A stretch of 64,000 nt of DNA from Pseudomonas sp. TH31 (GCF_016650815.1 NZ_JAEKEZ010000010.1:1-64000), one strand, 5' to 3'. Positions 19,171-32,277 are shown, numbered from the stretch's first letter. Made by a program: numbers and translations. Notes: a model not told the origin generated them from the sequence alone.

Positions 19171-22100
19171 TTAGAACGTGAGGCTGTAGCTGATGGTCAT
19201 CGCGTTGTCGCTGTTGTCGCTCGACAGCTGCCCTGAGTAACCAATCCCCAGCTTGCCGGTCGGCGTGATCTGGAAGTCGACGCCCGCTTCCAGCAGTGCG
19301 CTGTCCTTGGCAATCGGCACGCCTTGCGTTTTGAACGAAGCGCCGCCGTCGATGAAGGTCAGGTCGGCGTCCGGCTTGGTGTCGCCGTAGGCATGGCGCC
19401 AGCCAAGGGCGGCGCGCGGGTCAATTGCGAGCCGTTGGCCAGGGTCAGCAGTTTGCCGACGCGCACACCGAGGGTGGAGAACGTGATGTCCTGGCTGGAA
19501 TCAGCCTGCAACCGCCCTACCCCGCCTTTTTCCTTGCCAGTGTCACTGTCGTAATTGACGTAGGACAAACCGGCGAACGGCTCGACCGCGAGACCGCCCG
19601 CATCGATGGCGTAACCCACTTCGCCGAAGACCTGGGCGCTGCGAGCGTCGTAGTGCGCCTTCAACCGATCGTTGTAGGTGCCGACGTTGACGTTGCGTTC
19701 GGTTTCGATGTCGTGCCAGCTGTAAGCGGCGCCCAGGCGCACGGCCAAGGCGTCGAATTGCGAGTTGAGGTACGCCGCCAGGTGGTAGCTGTCGACCGTG
19801 GCATCGGAGTTGCGGTCATTGGCATCCAGGCTGCTGCGGGTGTAACCGGCGGCCATCCCGGCGCGCCATTGATCGTCGATTTGCTTGTCGGTGCCCAGCA
19901 TGAAGCCGCTGAGTTTGCGATCCAGCTTGGCGCTGTTGCTGTCGCCATCCATTTCACCCCAGGTGCCGAGTGCACGCATCCAGCCCACCATTTCACCGTG
20001 ACAGCCGCCGCTGGTCAGGCGATTTTCGCTGGGCGCCAGGGCGCGGCGAGGATCGTCAGGCCCACTGCAGGACGGTTGGCGCATACGGTCGTTGACCGCG
20101 TCCCGGATGTAGCGCGAATCCTCGAGAATCGCGCTGGCGGTGCTGGCATGAATTTCCCCGGACAAGCTGTCGAAGGCCGCACGAGCACCGGCCGCCGAGA
20201 GATTGAGGATCTGGTTCTGCAACGCCGCACCGGCCAGGCCATTATTGGACAAGGCCGAGGCCGTGCCGCGCTGGTTGCCGGTGGCCGCGACATCGGCGAA
20301 GGACGTCTGGTTGCGACTGACGGCCAGGTCGACCTCGTTACCGCTGTACACCAGCGACGAGTCGAGGAACACGGTTTCCGGCAGATTTGCAGCACTGAAC
20401 GTACCGTTGACACCGCCGCCCGCCGTGATCAATGCATACGTCGTGTTGCCGGTAAAGGGTGCGAGGTTGCTGACTTGCACGCTGCCGGCCAGGGTTGCGG
20501 TGCCGCCCACGACCAACGGCGTGACGGTCGCAGAGTTCACGGTCAGTGCCAGCAGGCCATCCGGGGCGTTGCTCAGGTTGCCCGCCACACGCAGGTTGTC
20601 GCCGTTCGCGCCGGAGATCACCACACCATGGTTGACCACCGAACCGACGCTGCCGTTACCGCTCAAGGCAGCGCCATTGGACACGGTGATCTGTCCGCCG
20701 AAGGTCGTCGGTGCATCACCGACCTGCAACAGGCCTTGCTCCACTTCAACGGTGCCACTGAACGGCTGAACGCCATCGATGAGCAGCGTCCCTGCGCCCT
20801 GTTTGACCAAATCACCCGTGCCGCTGAGTACGCCGTTGAAACGTCCGCTGGTGTTCTGCGCAAACAACATGCGGGCATTGTTCAAGAAACGCCCTTGCAG
20901 GCTGGTGGTGTTACCCACCAGCGTACCGCCGCTGACGGTGGTGCCGCCGCTGTAGGTGTTGGCACCACTCAATACCAGCGTGCCGGAATCGAGTTTTTCA
21001 ATGCCACCGGTGCCAACCAGCGGCGCCGAGATTTGCGTGGTGACGCCCGAGTTGACCCGCACCGCAGCCAGGCTGCCATCGGCCGCGTTGACCGGTGTCA
21101 GGCTGCCGCCCGTGCCCTGAACCAGACTGTAACCGTTGTCCAGGACCTGCAACCCGGTGAAGCCCTGGTTGCCGACTACGGTCACGGTGCCGCCCTGCCC
21201 GCCAAATACGGCGAACTGATGGGTCGAACCCTGGCTCGCGGTGCCGCTCGCATCAGTCCAGTTAGTGCTCGGCCCCCAGATGCCACTGCCGCCGCTAATC
21301 GTACCGTCGGCGTTGGTTTTGCCACCATTCCAGAACTGCACGGAACCCGGAGCACCTTGCACCAACAGGTTGATCTGATTAGCCAGTGCGGTTTGCAGGG
21401 TCAGGCTCGATGGCAACACCCCGCCCGGCAACGTGCCGAAAGTCAGGCCATTGTCGGTCAGGCTGCCGCCGTAGCGGAACAACTGATAGACGCCCGTCCC
21501 GAAGCTCCCGGCATCGCTGACGTTCAACGTGCCGTCGAGGACCAGGTTACCGGCGACGTTGACTACGTTGGTCGAACTGGTGACCGAGCCGAGGCTGAAG
21601 TCCAGGTTGCTGCCCGAAGACAAAGCCAGGGAACCGACCGACAGCGGCGTGGCAGTACCGCCGCCGACCAGGGTCGCGCCGCTGGCCAGTTGCACTGCAC
21701 CGCCAATCTGGCCGCTGCCACCGATTTTCGCCCCGCTGGCCACATTCACGTTGGCACTGTTGAGGGTGCCGTTGACCAGCAATGAGCCGGCCTGAACGTT
21801 GGTGTTGCCAGTGAGGCCGTTGGTGCCGGTGAGCAGCAAATCGCCGGTGCCGTTTTTGGTCAATGTACCGGTGCCGGTAAGGTTACCGGTGTAGCTGCCG
21901 TTGCTGGTTTGCTCGAAGGTCAGCGCGGCGTTGTTGAGGATCGCGCCTTGCAGGCTGCTGGTGTTGCCGCTGGTGCTGCCACCATTGAGCGTGGTGCCGC
22001 CGCTGTAGGTATTGGCGCCGCTGAGCAACAGCGTACCGTTGCCGTTTTTCACCAGGCTGCCATTGCCCGCGATCACGCCGCTGAGGGTGGTGTTCTGGGT

Positions 22101-25100
22101 GCCTGCCAGGGTCAACTGCCCGGCCAGGTTGATCGCATTCGCCAATTGCAGCGCCGCTGCGCTGTCCAGTTGCGCGCTGCCGCCGACGCCGAGCGCGCCG
22201 GTGCCGATGGCGCTGTTGTTGCCGAGTACCAACGAACCTGCGTTCAACTGCGTGCCACCTGCGTAGGTGTTACTGCCGTCGAGGGTCAGGCTCGAGGCAC
22301 CGTTTTTGATCAGGCTGCCGGTGCCGCTGACGATGCCGCCGAGGGTCAGGGCGTTGCTGCCCGCGACACTCAGCCCGCCATTCAGCACCACTGCGTTAGC
22401 GAGGCTGACGCTGGTGTTGCTGTCCAGAGCGGTGTCATTGGCGGCGGTCAATACACCGCTGCCCAGCGCGCCATTGTTACCCACGACCAGTTTGCCGCCG
22501 TTCAGCGCCGTGCCGCCGGTATAGCCGTTGGCCGCGTTGAGCACCAGAGTACCGGTGTCGTATTTGCCTAGAGTGCCGGCGCCATTGAGGGCTACGCCAA
22601 GGGTCGCGGTGGCGTTCGGATCGACCCGAACGGTCGCATTACCCAAGCTGCCATTGACCAGCGTCAGTGCGCCCGCCGTGCCATTGGCCAGGGTGTAGCC
22701 GTCGGTGACGAATTGCATGCCGGTGATGGCTTGCGTGCCGTTGACGGTGACAGTACCCGCCGTCCCCTGGAACACCGCGAAGCTATTGGCCCAGGCCTGA
22801 TTGAAGGTGCCGTTGACATTGGTCCAGTTGGTGGTGCCACTGCCCCAGGTGCCACTGCCGCCATTGACCGCGCCGTTACCGACCAGTTGCGTACCATCCC
22901 AGAACTGCACAGTAACGTTCGGTGCGCTGACCAGCAGGTTGACCTGGTTGCCCACGGCAGTCTGCACTTGCAGATCACCCGGCGTTACGCTGCCCGGCAC
23001 GCTACCGACCAACAGGCCGTTGTCGGTCAGGCTGCCGGTGTAGTTGATGATGCGATACACACCGCTGCCGAAACCGCCGATGTCGCTGACGTTCAAGTTG
23101 CCGTCGAGGGTCAGGTTGCCGCCGACATTGATCAGCGCATTGCCGCCACCAGACACCGGCACACCGAGCCCGACGTCAAGGTTGGAGTTACCACTCAAGG
23201 CCAGTGAGCCCACCGACAAGGTGCTGCCGGTGGCCAGTGCAACATGACCGCCATCGGCGACATTGACTGCACCGCTGAGGTTGCCACTGCCGGCGAGGGT
23301 CCCGCCGTTATTGACCGCGACGTTGGCACTGGCCAGAGAGCCGCTGACATTCAAGGTGCCGCCGTTGATGCTGGTGTCGCCGGTCAGGGTGTTGCTGCCG
23401 GTGAGGTTGAAGGTGCCGCTGCCGAGTTTGTCCAGCAGACCGCTGCCGCTGAGGACACCGTCAAAGATGCTGCTGGCATTGTTGCCGCCGATGCTCAGCG
23501 TGTTGCCCGCACCGACCAGCGCCGTGCCGCTGCCCGTCAGGCTGGCGAGGCTGCCGGATGCACCGAGATTGAGCTGGGTCGCTGCTCCCAGATTGACCCC
23601 GGCGTTGTTGCCCAGGGCCCCGGCACTGAGGGTGCTCAGGCTGCCGCCCAGCACATTGAAGGTACCGCTGAAGGTGTTGTTGCCGCTGAGGGACAGGTCC
23701 GACGTGCCATTTTTGTTCAGGGTTCCGGCACCGGCAACGACGCCGGCCAGGGTCAGGTTATTACTGCCAGCCACATTCAGCGCCGCATTGACGTTGACGT
23801 TGTTGGCCAGGCTGAGCGCCGAGCTGCTGTCCAGTGTCGAGGCACCGGCGACGGTCAACGCGCCAGTGCCCAGCGCCGCGGCGTTGCCGAGGGTCAGGGT
23901 ACCGGCATTCAGGGTGGTGTCGCCCTGCAAGGTGTTGACGCCGTTGAGGGTCAGGTTGGCCGCGCCATTTTTGCTCAGGCCACCGGCGCCACTGAGCACA
24001 CCACCGAGGGTCAGGTCATTGCTGCCGGCGACCGCCAATGTGGCGTTCAGGCCAACGTTATTAGCCAGGCTCAGCGAGGTGTTGTTGTCCAACGTCGAAG
24101 CACCGGCGACAGTCAGGTTGCCCAGCCCCAGGCCCGAGGCATTGCCGACGGTCAGGGTCCCGGCGTTCAGGGCCACACCGCCAAGGAAGCCGTTGGGACC
24201 ATTGAGGATCAGGTTGGCCGCGCCGTTTTTGCTCAGGCTGCCAGCGCCGTTGACGGCGCCGCCGAGGGTCAGGTCAGCGGTGCCACCGATGCCGAGGTTA
24301 CCGGCCAGGTTCAGCACATTGTTGACGGTCACCGCAGTCGCGGCGTCCAGCGTGGTGCCGTTGGCGGCGTTCAGCGCGCCAGCGCCGAGCGCCGAGTTGG
24401 ACGCCAGAATCAAACCGCCGGCATTCAACGCGACCGGGCCGAGGAAGCTGTTGTTGCCACCGAGGGTCAGGTTGGCCGCGCCAGCCTTGATCAAACCGCC
24501 CGCACCAGCGATTGCCCCGTTGAGGGTCAGCGCGTTGCTGCCGCCGACATTCAGGTTACCGGCCAGACTGACCGCATTGCCAAGGGTGACGGCAGCGTTG
24601 CTGTCCAGGGTGGTGCCCGAGGCTGCCGTCAGCAGACCGCTGCCCAGCGCCGTGTTGCTGCCGAGCACCAGCGTGCCGCCATTGAGCAGCGTGCCGCCGG
24701 TGTAACTATTGGCGCCGTTGAGTACCAGGGTGCCGCTGTCGAGTTTGGCCAGGGTGCCGCTGCCGTCGATGCCGACGCCAATGGTTGCGGTGGAACCCGG
24801 ATCAACACGGATCGCCGTGTTGCCGCCCGTACCGTTCACCGCGGTCAATTGCCCAGCGCTGCCGGCCACGACGTTGTAGCCATCGGTGACGAATTGCAGC
24901 CCGGTGAACAGTTGCGCACCCGCCACCGTAACGGTGCCCGCCGTGCCCTGGAACACACCGAAGTCACCGGCCCAGGGTTGATTCAGCGTGCCGTTGACCG
25001 AGGTCCAGTTGGTGCCGCCCGCCGTCCAGGTGCCAGTGCCGCCATCCACCACCCCGTTGGCGATTGTCTGGCTACCGTCCCAGAAGCGGATATTGGCATT

Positions 25101-28100
25101 GGGTGCCGACACCAACACGTTGACCTGATTGCCCACCGAAGTTTGCACCACCAGATCGCCGAGGCCGAAACCGACGGGCACACTGGCCACATTCAGGCCC
25201 AGGTCCGTCAGGCTGCCGGTGTAGTTGATCAGGCGATAAACGCCGACGCCGAAGCCGCCGGCATCGCTGACATTCAGGTTACCGTCAAGGGTCAGGTTGC
25301 CGCCGACGTTCAGCAGCGAATTGGTGGAGGGCGCGCCGAGGGCAACGTCCATGTTGGCGCCACTGCCCATGACCAGCGAGCCGGCAGACAAGGTGTTGCC
25401 GCTGCTCAGGCCCAGGTGACCGCCGTTGGCCACGCTTAATGCGCCCAGCACCGAGCCGGTGCCGGTCAGGGTCGCGCCACTGCCGACGTCAACGTTGGAA
25501 CTGCCCAGCGAGCCGCTGAGGTTCAGGGTGCCGCCGTTGACTAGCGTGTCGCCGGTGATGCCATTGATACCGGTGAGGTTGAGGGTGCCGGTGCCGACTT
25601 TGGTCAGGCCGCCACCGCCGCTCAGGCCACCGTCGAAAATGCTGGTGGTACTGACGCCTCCCACCGACAAGGTGCTGCCCGTGCCGATCAGCACACCACC
25701 GCTGCCGCTGAGGCCCGCGAGGCTGGCATCGCTGCCCAGATTAAGGCTGGCGCCGGCGCTGATGTTCGCGCCGGAGGTGTTGCCCAATGCCCCGGTGCTG
25801 GCGGTGGTGACGCTGCCGGAAAGGATGTTCAAGGGACCGGTGAAGGTGTTGTTGCCACCAAGGGTCAAGTCGGCCAGGCCGTTTTTGTTCAGCGCACCGG
25901 CACCACCGATCACGCCGTTCAGGGTCAGGTTGTTGTTGCCCGCCACGCTCAAGTCCGCGTTCAGCGTCAGGGCGTTGGCCAAGGTGAAAGCGGCGCTGTT
26001 GTCGAGGGTCGAGGTGCCTGCCACGGTCAGTGCGCCGGTGCCGAGCGCCGCCGCATTACCCAGAGTCAGGGTGCCGGCGTTCAGGGTGGTGTCACCCTGG
26101 TAGGTGTTGACGCCATTGAGGGTCAGGTTGGCCGCACCGTTTTTGATCAGTTGGTGGGTGCCGCTGACCGGGCCACCGAGGGTCAGGTCATTGCTGCCGC
26201 CGACGGTCAGGTCGGCATTGAGCGCCACTGCATTGCCCAGAGTGACCGGGGCATTGCTGTCCAGGGTTGCCGCGCCGCCAACGGTCAAACCGCCGAGGCC
26301 CAGGGCGTCGCCGTTGCCAACCGTCAGGGTGCCGGCGTTCAGGGTGGTGCCACCGAGGAAGCCGTTAGCGCCGTTGAGGATCAGATTGGCCGTGCCGTTT
26401 TTCACCAGACTGCCGGTGCCGTTAACCAGCCCAAGCAAAGTCAGGTCGGCCGAGCCGCCGATGTTCAACGCACCGGCCAGATTCACCTGGTTGTTGAGGC
26501 TCACGGCGGTGTTGGCGTCCAGCGTGGTGTTGGCCGCCGCGTTCAATGCGCCGCTGCCCAATGCACCGTTGGCCCCGACAATCAGTTTGCCGCTGTTCAG
26601 CGCGGTGGCGCCGAGGTAGTTGTTGCTGCCGTTGAGGGTCAGGTCGGCTGCGCCGTTTTTGATCAGGCCACCGGTACCGCTGACGATGCCATTGAGGGTC
26701 AGCGCATTGCTGCCGCCGACGGTCAGGTCGCCGCCAAGATTCACCGCGTTGGCCAGGGTTGCACCGGTACTGGCATCGAGGGTGGTACCGCCGGCAGCGT
26801 TCAATGCGCCAGTACCCAATGCAGTATTGGAACCGACGATCAGCGTGCCGGCATTTAGCGCGGTGGTGCCTTGGTAGGTGTTGGCACCGGTGAGGGTCAG
26901 GCTGGAAGCGCCGGTTTTGATCAACCCGCCCGCGCCGTCGATGAGGCCGTCGAGGGTCAGCGCATTGGCGCCGCCAGTGGTCAGGTTGGCATTGAGGGTG
27001 ATCGCGTTGTTCAGGCTCAGGGCCGAGTTGCCGGTCAGGGTGCTCGCGCCGGCGACAGTCAAGGCGCCGGTGCCCAACGCGGCGGTGTTGCCGACGGTCA
27101 GGCTGCCGGCATTGAGGGTGGTGCCGCCCTGGAAGGTATTGACGCCGTTAAGGGTCAGGTCGGCCGCGCCGTTCTTGATCAATTGGTTGGTGCCGCTGAT
27201 CACGCCGTCGAGGGTCAGGGCGTTGCTGCCACCGATGCTCAGGTCTGCGTTCACAGCAATGTCATTGGCGATGGCGACGCCGGTGCTGCTGTCCAGCGTA
27301 GAGGCGCCGGCCACGGTCAGCACGCCGCTGCTCAAGGCGTTGGCGTTGCCGACAGTCAGGCCACCCGCGTTCAACGTGGTGCCGCCAAGGAAGGTATTGG
27401 CGCCATTGAGAATCAGGTTGGCCGCGCCGTTTTTGGTCAGGCCGCCGCTGCCGCCCACCACGCCGCCGAGGGTCAGGTCGGCGGTGCCGCCGATATTCAG
27501 GTTGCCGGTGGCGTTCACTGCATTGATCAGGGTCACCCCGGTGCTGGCATCCAGCGTGGTGCCGTCAGCCGTGTTCAAGGTGCCGCCAACGCCAAGCGCG
27601 GTGTTGGAGCCGACAATCAGCGAGCCAGCATTAAGTGAGGTGTTGCCGCTATAGGTGTTGGCACCCCCGAGGGTCAGCGCCGCCGTACCATTCTTGATGA
27701 TCCCGGCCGCGCCGTTGATCACGCCCGTCAGGCCAAGTGCCTGGGTGCCACCAATGGTCAAATCGGCAGCCATGAACACCGAGTTGTTCAGGGTCACGGC
27801 CGTGGTGGCGTCCAGGGTGGTGCTGGCTGCGGTATTCAGCGCGCCAGTGCCCAGCGCATTGTTGTTGCCCACCAGCAGCGTGCCAGCATTGAGCGTGGTC
27901 GGCCCGCTCTGGCTGTTGTTACCGGTCACCGTCAGGGTCGACGCGCCGTTCTTGGTGATCCCGCCCACACCCGATATCGCCCCGGCAAGGGTCAAGGCAT
28001 TGCTGCCGACGCTGGTCAGGTTGGCGTTGAGGATTACGCCGTTGTTCAGGGTGACATTGGTGCTGCTATCGAGGTTTGCGCCGCCGTTGACGTTCATCAC

Positions 28101-29720
28101 GCCCGTGCCCAGCGCATTGTTGTTGCCCAGCACCAGGGTGCCGGTGTTCAAGTTGATAGGGCCACTGAAGGCTGTGTTGTTGCCGTTGATAGTCAGAGTG
28201 CCGCTGCCGCTCTTGCTGAGCCCGCCCGCACCGTTGATCACGCCGCCCAGGGTCAGGGAGCCGGCGCCGGTGGTGGTCATGGCGCCGTTAATGGTGATGA
28301 GGTTGTTCAGGTTGATCGTGCCCGGTGCAGACAGCGACGCCGAACCGGCGAACGTCACGCTGCCGCTGCTGAAGGCCTGGTTATTGAGTACTTGAACAGA
28401 GCCACCATTGATCGTGGTGTTGCCGGCGTAGGTGTTGGTGCCACTGAGACTCAACTGCCCGGTGCCGGCCTTGGTCAAACCGCCCGTGCCGGAAATCACC
28501 CCGCCCAGGGTCATGCCGTTGCTGCCCTGAACGGTGAGGCCGCCGCTGCCCAGGGTGACCAGGTTATTGAGGGTCAAACCGGCGTTGCTGGCCTGGATCG
28601 TCCCGCCATTGGAGGTCAGCACCCCGGTGCCGAACGACTGGGTGTTGTTGAACGACGCGACACCACCGTTGAGGGTGGCGCTGCCGCTGACGAGCGGACC
28701 TTGCAGGACCCAGGTGCCGCTGTTGACCGTCAGGTTATTGAAGTTGATGTAGTTGGCGCTGGACGCCGTACCCGCGCCGCTGGTGCCACCGCCGACACCG
28801 ATGGTGTTTTGCAGGATCAACGAGTTGTTGCCCCCGGCCCCGCCATCGATTTGCCCGGTGGGTGCGAAGGTCAGGTTAACGCCGATCAATCCGCCGAGGC
28901 TGAGCCCTGCGCCGCCGCCGTTGGTGATGGTCGAACCGGTGACCGCGGTAAAGGTGTTGTTGCTGGCGACGCCCATCGACACGCCACCGCTGATGGCCCC
29001 GGTGTTGATGAAGGTATTGCCGGTGGACGACGTTTCGAACGCCACCCGCCCGGTTAACGTGCCGTTGTTGACCATGTTGATCTGCGATCCGCCCTGCACG
29101 GCCACGATCGGCGTGTCGGAGGCGAACAGCGTCAGATTCAGCAACGCGGTGGAGCCGAGGGTGCCGTTGTTGGTGATGTTGGTGACGCCGCCTGCGCCGT
29201 TGACCACGTTCATCGCCATGCCGGCGATAGTCGTCAGGTTCACGCCCAGCAAGTCGCCGGTACCGCGCATGATCCCGGTCAACGTGTTGTTGATATTCAC
29301 TGTCGAGGCGCTGCCATTGCCTATCATCAAGGCGGTACCGAGACCCGTCACCGCCCCCAGCAAAGCCGGGTCGACCGTCCCGGAGTTGTTGAAGGTGAGA
29401 TTGTTACCGGTGAGGTTGAGCGACTGTCCGCCCAGCGTCGCGTTCATCTGCGCGCCCGAGTTGACGTTGACCGTCAGGTTGTTCACTGCACTGGCAAATG
29501 TGTTGAGGAACAGCGGCAACGATGGCACACCGGTACAGGTCACCGTGGCGCCCGCTGTCGGGCTGGCCGGCGAACAGGCCGCCAGCGCTTGTGGGCTGAC
29601 GAGGCCGACAACCGCACCGACGATAGCGAGACGAACAGCGAGAGAAAGAGGGGAAACACGCAAAATCGGGGCGATAACGGAGCTCAAGTCCACGGGTAAT
29701 TCCTTTACGTGGTTAACCAT
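19171..29720 (-). CDS. Giant autotransporter adhesin (type Va), 3' end broken by a one-base deletion
   Basis: About 3,515 residues once one base is restored. The start follows AAGGAAGA. An extended signal region (to about residue 47, SPQALA) precedes the passenger. The passenger carries 24 copies of the PATR motif pattern GxGxLxKNGxxxLTLxGxNTYxG, spaced about 70-100 residues. Three copies of a cassette of about 300 residues (FWDG/FWNG near residues 1543, 2272 and 2794) carry INYTGSLTD, GxWxxGxTNWT and FVTDGY motifs. The C-terminal autotransporter barrel begins near residue 3230. At 19422 one base is missing: the frame runs into a false end at 19359, while QLDPRAALGWRHAYGD to TISYSLTF follows in the next frame, ending at 19171. 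A surface beta-helix for adhesion or biofilm is likely. Confidence 0.93.
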
Positions 29721-29937
29721 TCTTCCTTGAAGGGCGTGCTACAGCGGCCACCCTGGCCGTGAATCCAACGACACGCGAATCAAGACTGCGACGGTGTACA
29801 AAACCGTTTCATTCCCGACACAAGCTAGTCGACGCACAGCAATGGGGCACATCTCTACGCGGGTTAATTAGCATTAATACTTTGGTGCGCGAATGACTTG
29901 GCCTGCGGATTCCAGGCTGTCTTGCCGAGCGCGATCT

Positions 29938-30028
29938 CCTGTAGGAGCTGCCGAAGGCTGCGATCTTTTGATTTTGCTTTTAAAAGCGAAGATCAAAAGA
30001 TCGCAGCCTTCGGCAGCTCCTACCGGGG
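29938..30028. repeat. REPIN, class 2
   Basis: TGTAGGAGCTGCCGAAGGCT ... TTTTGATTTTGCTTTTAAAA, with the inverse right arm; the loop is AT-rich. It sits in the 487-base region between the divergent autotransporter and tsx-like genes. The bases 29860-29890 next to the autotransporter (TTAATTAGCATTAATAC) are AT-rich and could hold its promoter. Confidence 0.92.
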
Positions 30029-30111
30029 ATATCCGATAGCTGATCGAAGCGACAATAAAACCACCGATTTCTTCGGCTTTTCATGGAATTGAAACAATTG
30101 GTATGGGTTGT

Positions 30112-30123
30112 GCAAACGTTTGC
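30112..30123. promoter_or_regulatory. LacI/PurR-type operator candidate
   Basis: GCAAACGTTTGC is a perfect 12-base palindrome with the central CG typical of LacI-family operators, and it matches the PurR core of E. coli. It lies 84 bases upstream of the tsx-like start, where a promoter would be expected. The downstream genes handle nucleosides, which fits a purine- or ribonucleoside-responsive LacI-family repressor. The regulator gene is not in the window. Confidence 0.6.
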
Positions 30124-30207
30124 GAGTCGCCGATAACGGCTTTTTCGCTACCTAACCGCGCAAGCCCGAAATATCGGGCCTTCGATCCGCACGAAAAGGG
30201 ACTTTTA

Positions 30208-31163
30208 ATGCACCGCACGTCCAGCCGCGTGACTTGCTCGCGCACATTTGCTGTTTCTTTGGCGCTGGCCAGCGTTACAGGACTACTCAGCAGCACTGTT
30301 TTGGCGCAACCCGCCCTCCCCGAAGAATCCGCCCAGGGCGAAACCCTCAGCACCGAGGCCAGCCCGCCCAAAAAGGCGCGTACCTGTCGGACTGGTTCAA
30401 CCAGGACCTGACCGTCATCGGCAGCAAGGACATCAGCTTCGGCCCGCAATCGTCTGACGATGTGTATCTGGAATACGAGTATTTCGGGCGCAAGGGGCCG
30501 TTCGAGTTGTACGGCTACGTCGACATCCCGAAAATCTTCGACATCGGCAACAGCCATGACAAAGGCGCGTGGGACCACGGCTCCCCGCTGTTCATGGAGC
30601 ACGAACCGCGAATCTCCATCGATTATCTTGCCGGCCGCAGCCTGGCCGTCGGGCCGTTCAAGGAATGGTATGTGGCGTTCGACTGGATCTACGACCACGG
30701 CAGCAGCACCGCCAACCGTGCCAACACGTTGTACAGCGGCCTGGGCACCGACATCGACACCCACTCGCGGGTCAACCTGTCGGCCAACTTCTACGGTCGT
30801 TATCAGTGGGAAAACTACGGCGCCAGCAACGAGTATTCCTGGGACGGCTACCGCGCCCAGTTGAAATACATCGTGCCCATCGATAGCTACAGCAATGGCG
30901 CGTCACTGACCTACATCGGTTTCACCAACTTCGACTTCGGCTCCGACCTGCACAAAGACAACCCGGCCCGCACCGCCAACGCGACCGTGGCCACCAACGT
31001 GTTGCTCTACTCGTTTACCCACCTGCGCTTCACCCTGGTCGGCCGTTACTTCCACAACGGCGGCAACTGGGAGGATGGCAGCGAGTTGAATTTCGGCGAC
31101 GGCGACTTCCGTGCCCGTTCCAACGGCTGGGGTTACTACGCTGGCATCGGGTATCAGTTTTAA
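30208..31163 (+). CDS. Tsx-like nucleoside-specific outer-membrane channel, broken by a one-base deletion
   Basis: A barrel of about 318 residues. ATG 30208 follows AAGGGAC and starts a signal peptide ending at VLAQ (about residue 34). The mature part (WFNQDLTVIGSKDISFGPQ, YLEYEYFGRKGPFELYGYVD, WDHGSPLFMEHEPRISID) is typical of the Tsx family, and the chain ends in GYYAGIGYQF with the terminal Phe of outer-membrane proteins. Codons PKKA (first frame) and GAYLSDW (second) join if one G is added at 30375-30376. The next gene is a purine nucleoside permease, so the pair likely forms a nucleoside uptake operon. The break is probably a sequencing deletion. Confidence 0.88.
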
Positions 31164-31225
31164 GCGGCAAGCTTTTAGCGACAAGCTGCAAGAGGCTTGT
31201 CCTGCATTCAGTCATGGAGATTTTT

Positions 31226-32260
31226 ATGCACGTTGTTACTCGTCTTTCCCTGTCCGTTGGTTTGGCCTGCGGCACTCTGCTCGCTTCCACCGCGTGGGCA
31301 AATGAAGCACCGATCCAGCCGAAAGTGATGCTGATCACCATGTTCGCCCCCGAGGCGCAGAACTGGATCGAGCGCCTGGAGCTCAAGCAGGAAGTTCGCG
31401 TACCGGGCCTGTCCGCCGAGTACCCGAGTATTCGCTGCAACACCCAGCAGGTGTGCCTGATGGTCACCGGCATGGGCCAGACCAACGCCGCCGCGTCGAC
31501 CCTGGCCTTGGCGCTGTCTCCAAAATTCGACCTGCGTAGAAGCTACTTCCTGATCGCCGGGATCGCCGGCATCAGCCCGAAACACGGGACCATCGGCACC
31601 GCCGCCTGGGCGCATTACCTGGTGGAATTCGGCACCCAGTGGGAGCTCGATTCCCGCGATGTGCCGAAAGACTGGCCAACCGGTTACATCGGCATCAACA
31701 CCAAAGGCCCGAACGAAAAACCGCCGCTGGACTACAAGACCGAAGTCTTCGAGCTCAACCCGAAGTTGCAGGCCAGGGCGTTTGCCCTGTCGCATAAAGT
31801 CGAGCTGAGCGAGAGCAAGGAATCGGCCGCGTGGCGTTTGAAATACCCGTCGGCCCCGGCCAATCAGCCACCCGTGGTGACGAAGTGCGATACGGCGGCG
31901 GGCAATACCTGGTTTTCCGGGACTCGCCTGAGTGAGCGCGCCGAAGTCTGGACCAAGTTGCTGACGGACAATAAAGGCGAGTACTGCACCACCCAACAGG
32001 AAGACAACTCCACCTACGAAGCGCTGCTGCGGGCCAGCCGCGAAGGCTTGGTGGATGTGCAGCGTCTGGCAGTGGTGCGCGCCGGGTCCGACTTCGACCG
32101 GCCGGCGCCGGGGCAGAGCGAGGTGGATAACCTGCTCAAATATGCGGACCAGGGCGGGTTTGTGCCCGCGCTGGAAAACCTCTATCGCACGGGAAATCCG
32201 TTGGTGCAGGAGATTTTGAAGAACTGGTCGGCCTGGGAGAAAGGTGTGCCTGAGGCCTAA
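31226..32260 (+). CDS. Purine nucleoside permease (NUP family)
   Basis: A 344-residue protein starting at ATG 31226, chosen over ATG 31214 because GGAG lies six bases before it and a clean signal peptide (VGLACGTLLASTAWA) follows. The mature part contains VMLITMFAPEAQNWIE and VTGMGQTNAAASTLALALSPKFDL with ILIAGIAGI-like turns. These are marks of the NUP family (Pfam NUP), related in fold to nucleoside phosphorylases. First described as a permease in yeast, the exported bacterial form may rather bind or cleave purine nucleosides in the periplasm. That is inference from the signal peptide. It lies 62 bases after the tsx-like gene. Confidence 0.88.
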   Translation: MHVVTRLSLSVGLACGTLLASTAWANEAPIQPKVMLITMFAPEAQNWIERLELKQEVRVPGLSAEYPSIRCNTQQVCLMVTGMGQTNAAASTLALALSPKFDLRRSYFLIAGIAGISPKHGTIGTAAWAHYLVEFGTQWELDSRDVPKDWPTGYIGINTKGPNEKPPLDYKTEVFELNPKLQARAFALSHKVELSESKESAAWRLKYPSAPANQPPVVTKCDTAAGNTWFSGTRLSERAEVWTKLLTDNKGEYCTTQQEDNSTYEALLRASREGLVDVQRLAVVRAGSDFDRPAPGQSEVDNLLKYADQGGFVPALENLYRTGNPLVQEILKNWSAWEKGVPEA

Positions 32261-32277
32261 GTAGGGCTCAACGACGC

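Noticed and set aside
19425..25439. Long plus-strand open frames opposite the autotransporter (e.g. 19425-21785 and 23244-25439)
   Set aside because: They mirror repeat-rich, GC-biased coding sequence of the autotransporter. Composition is monotonous, no family is recognisable, and no ribosome sites were seen.
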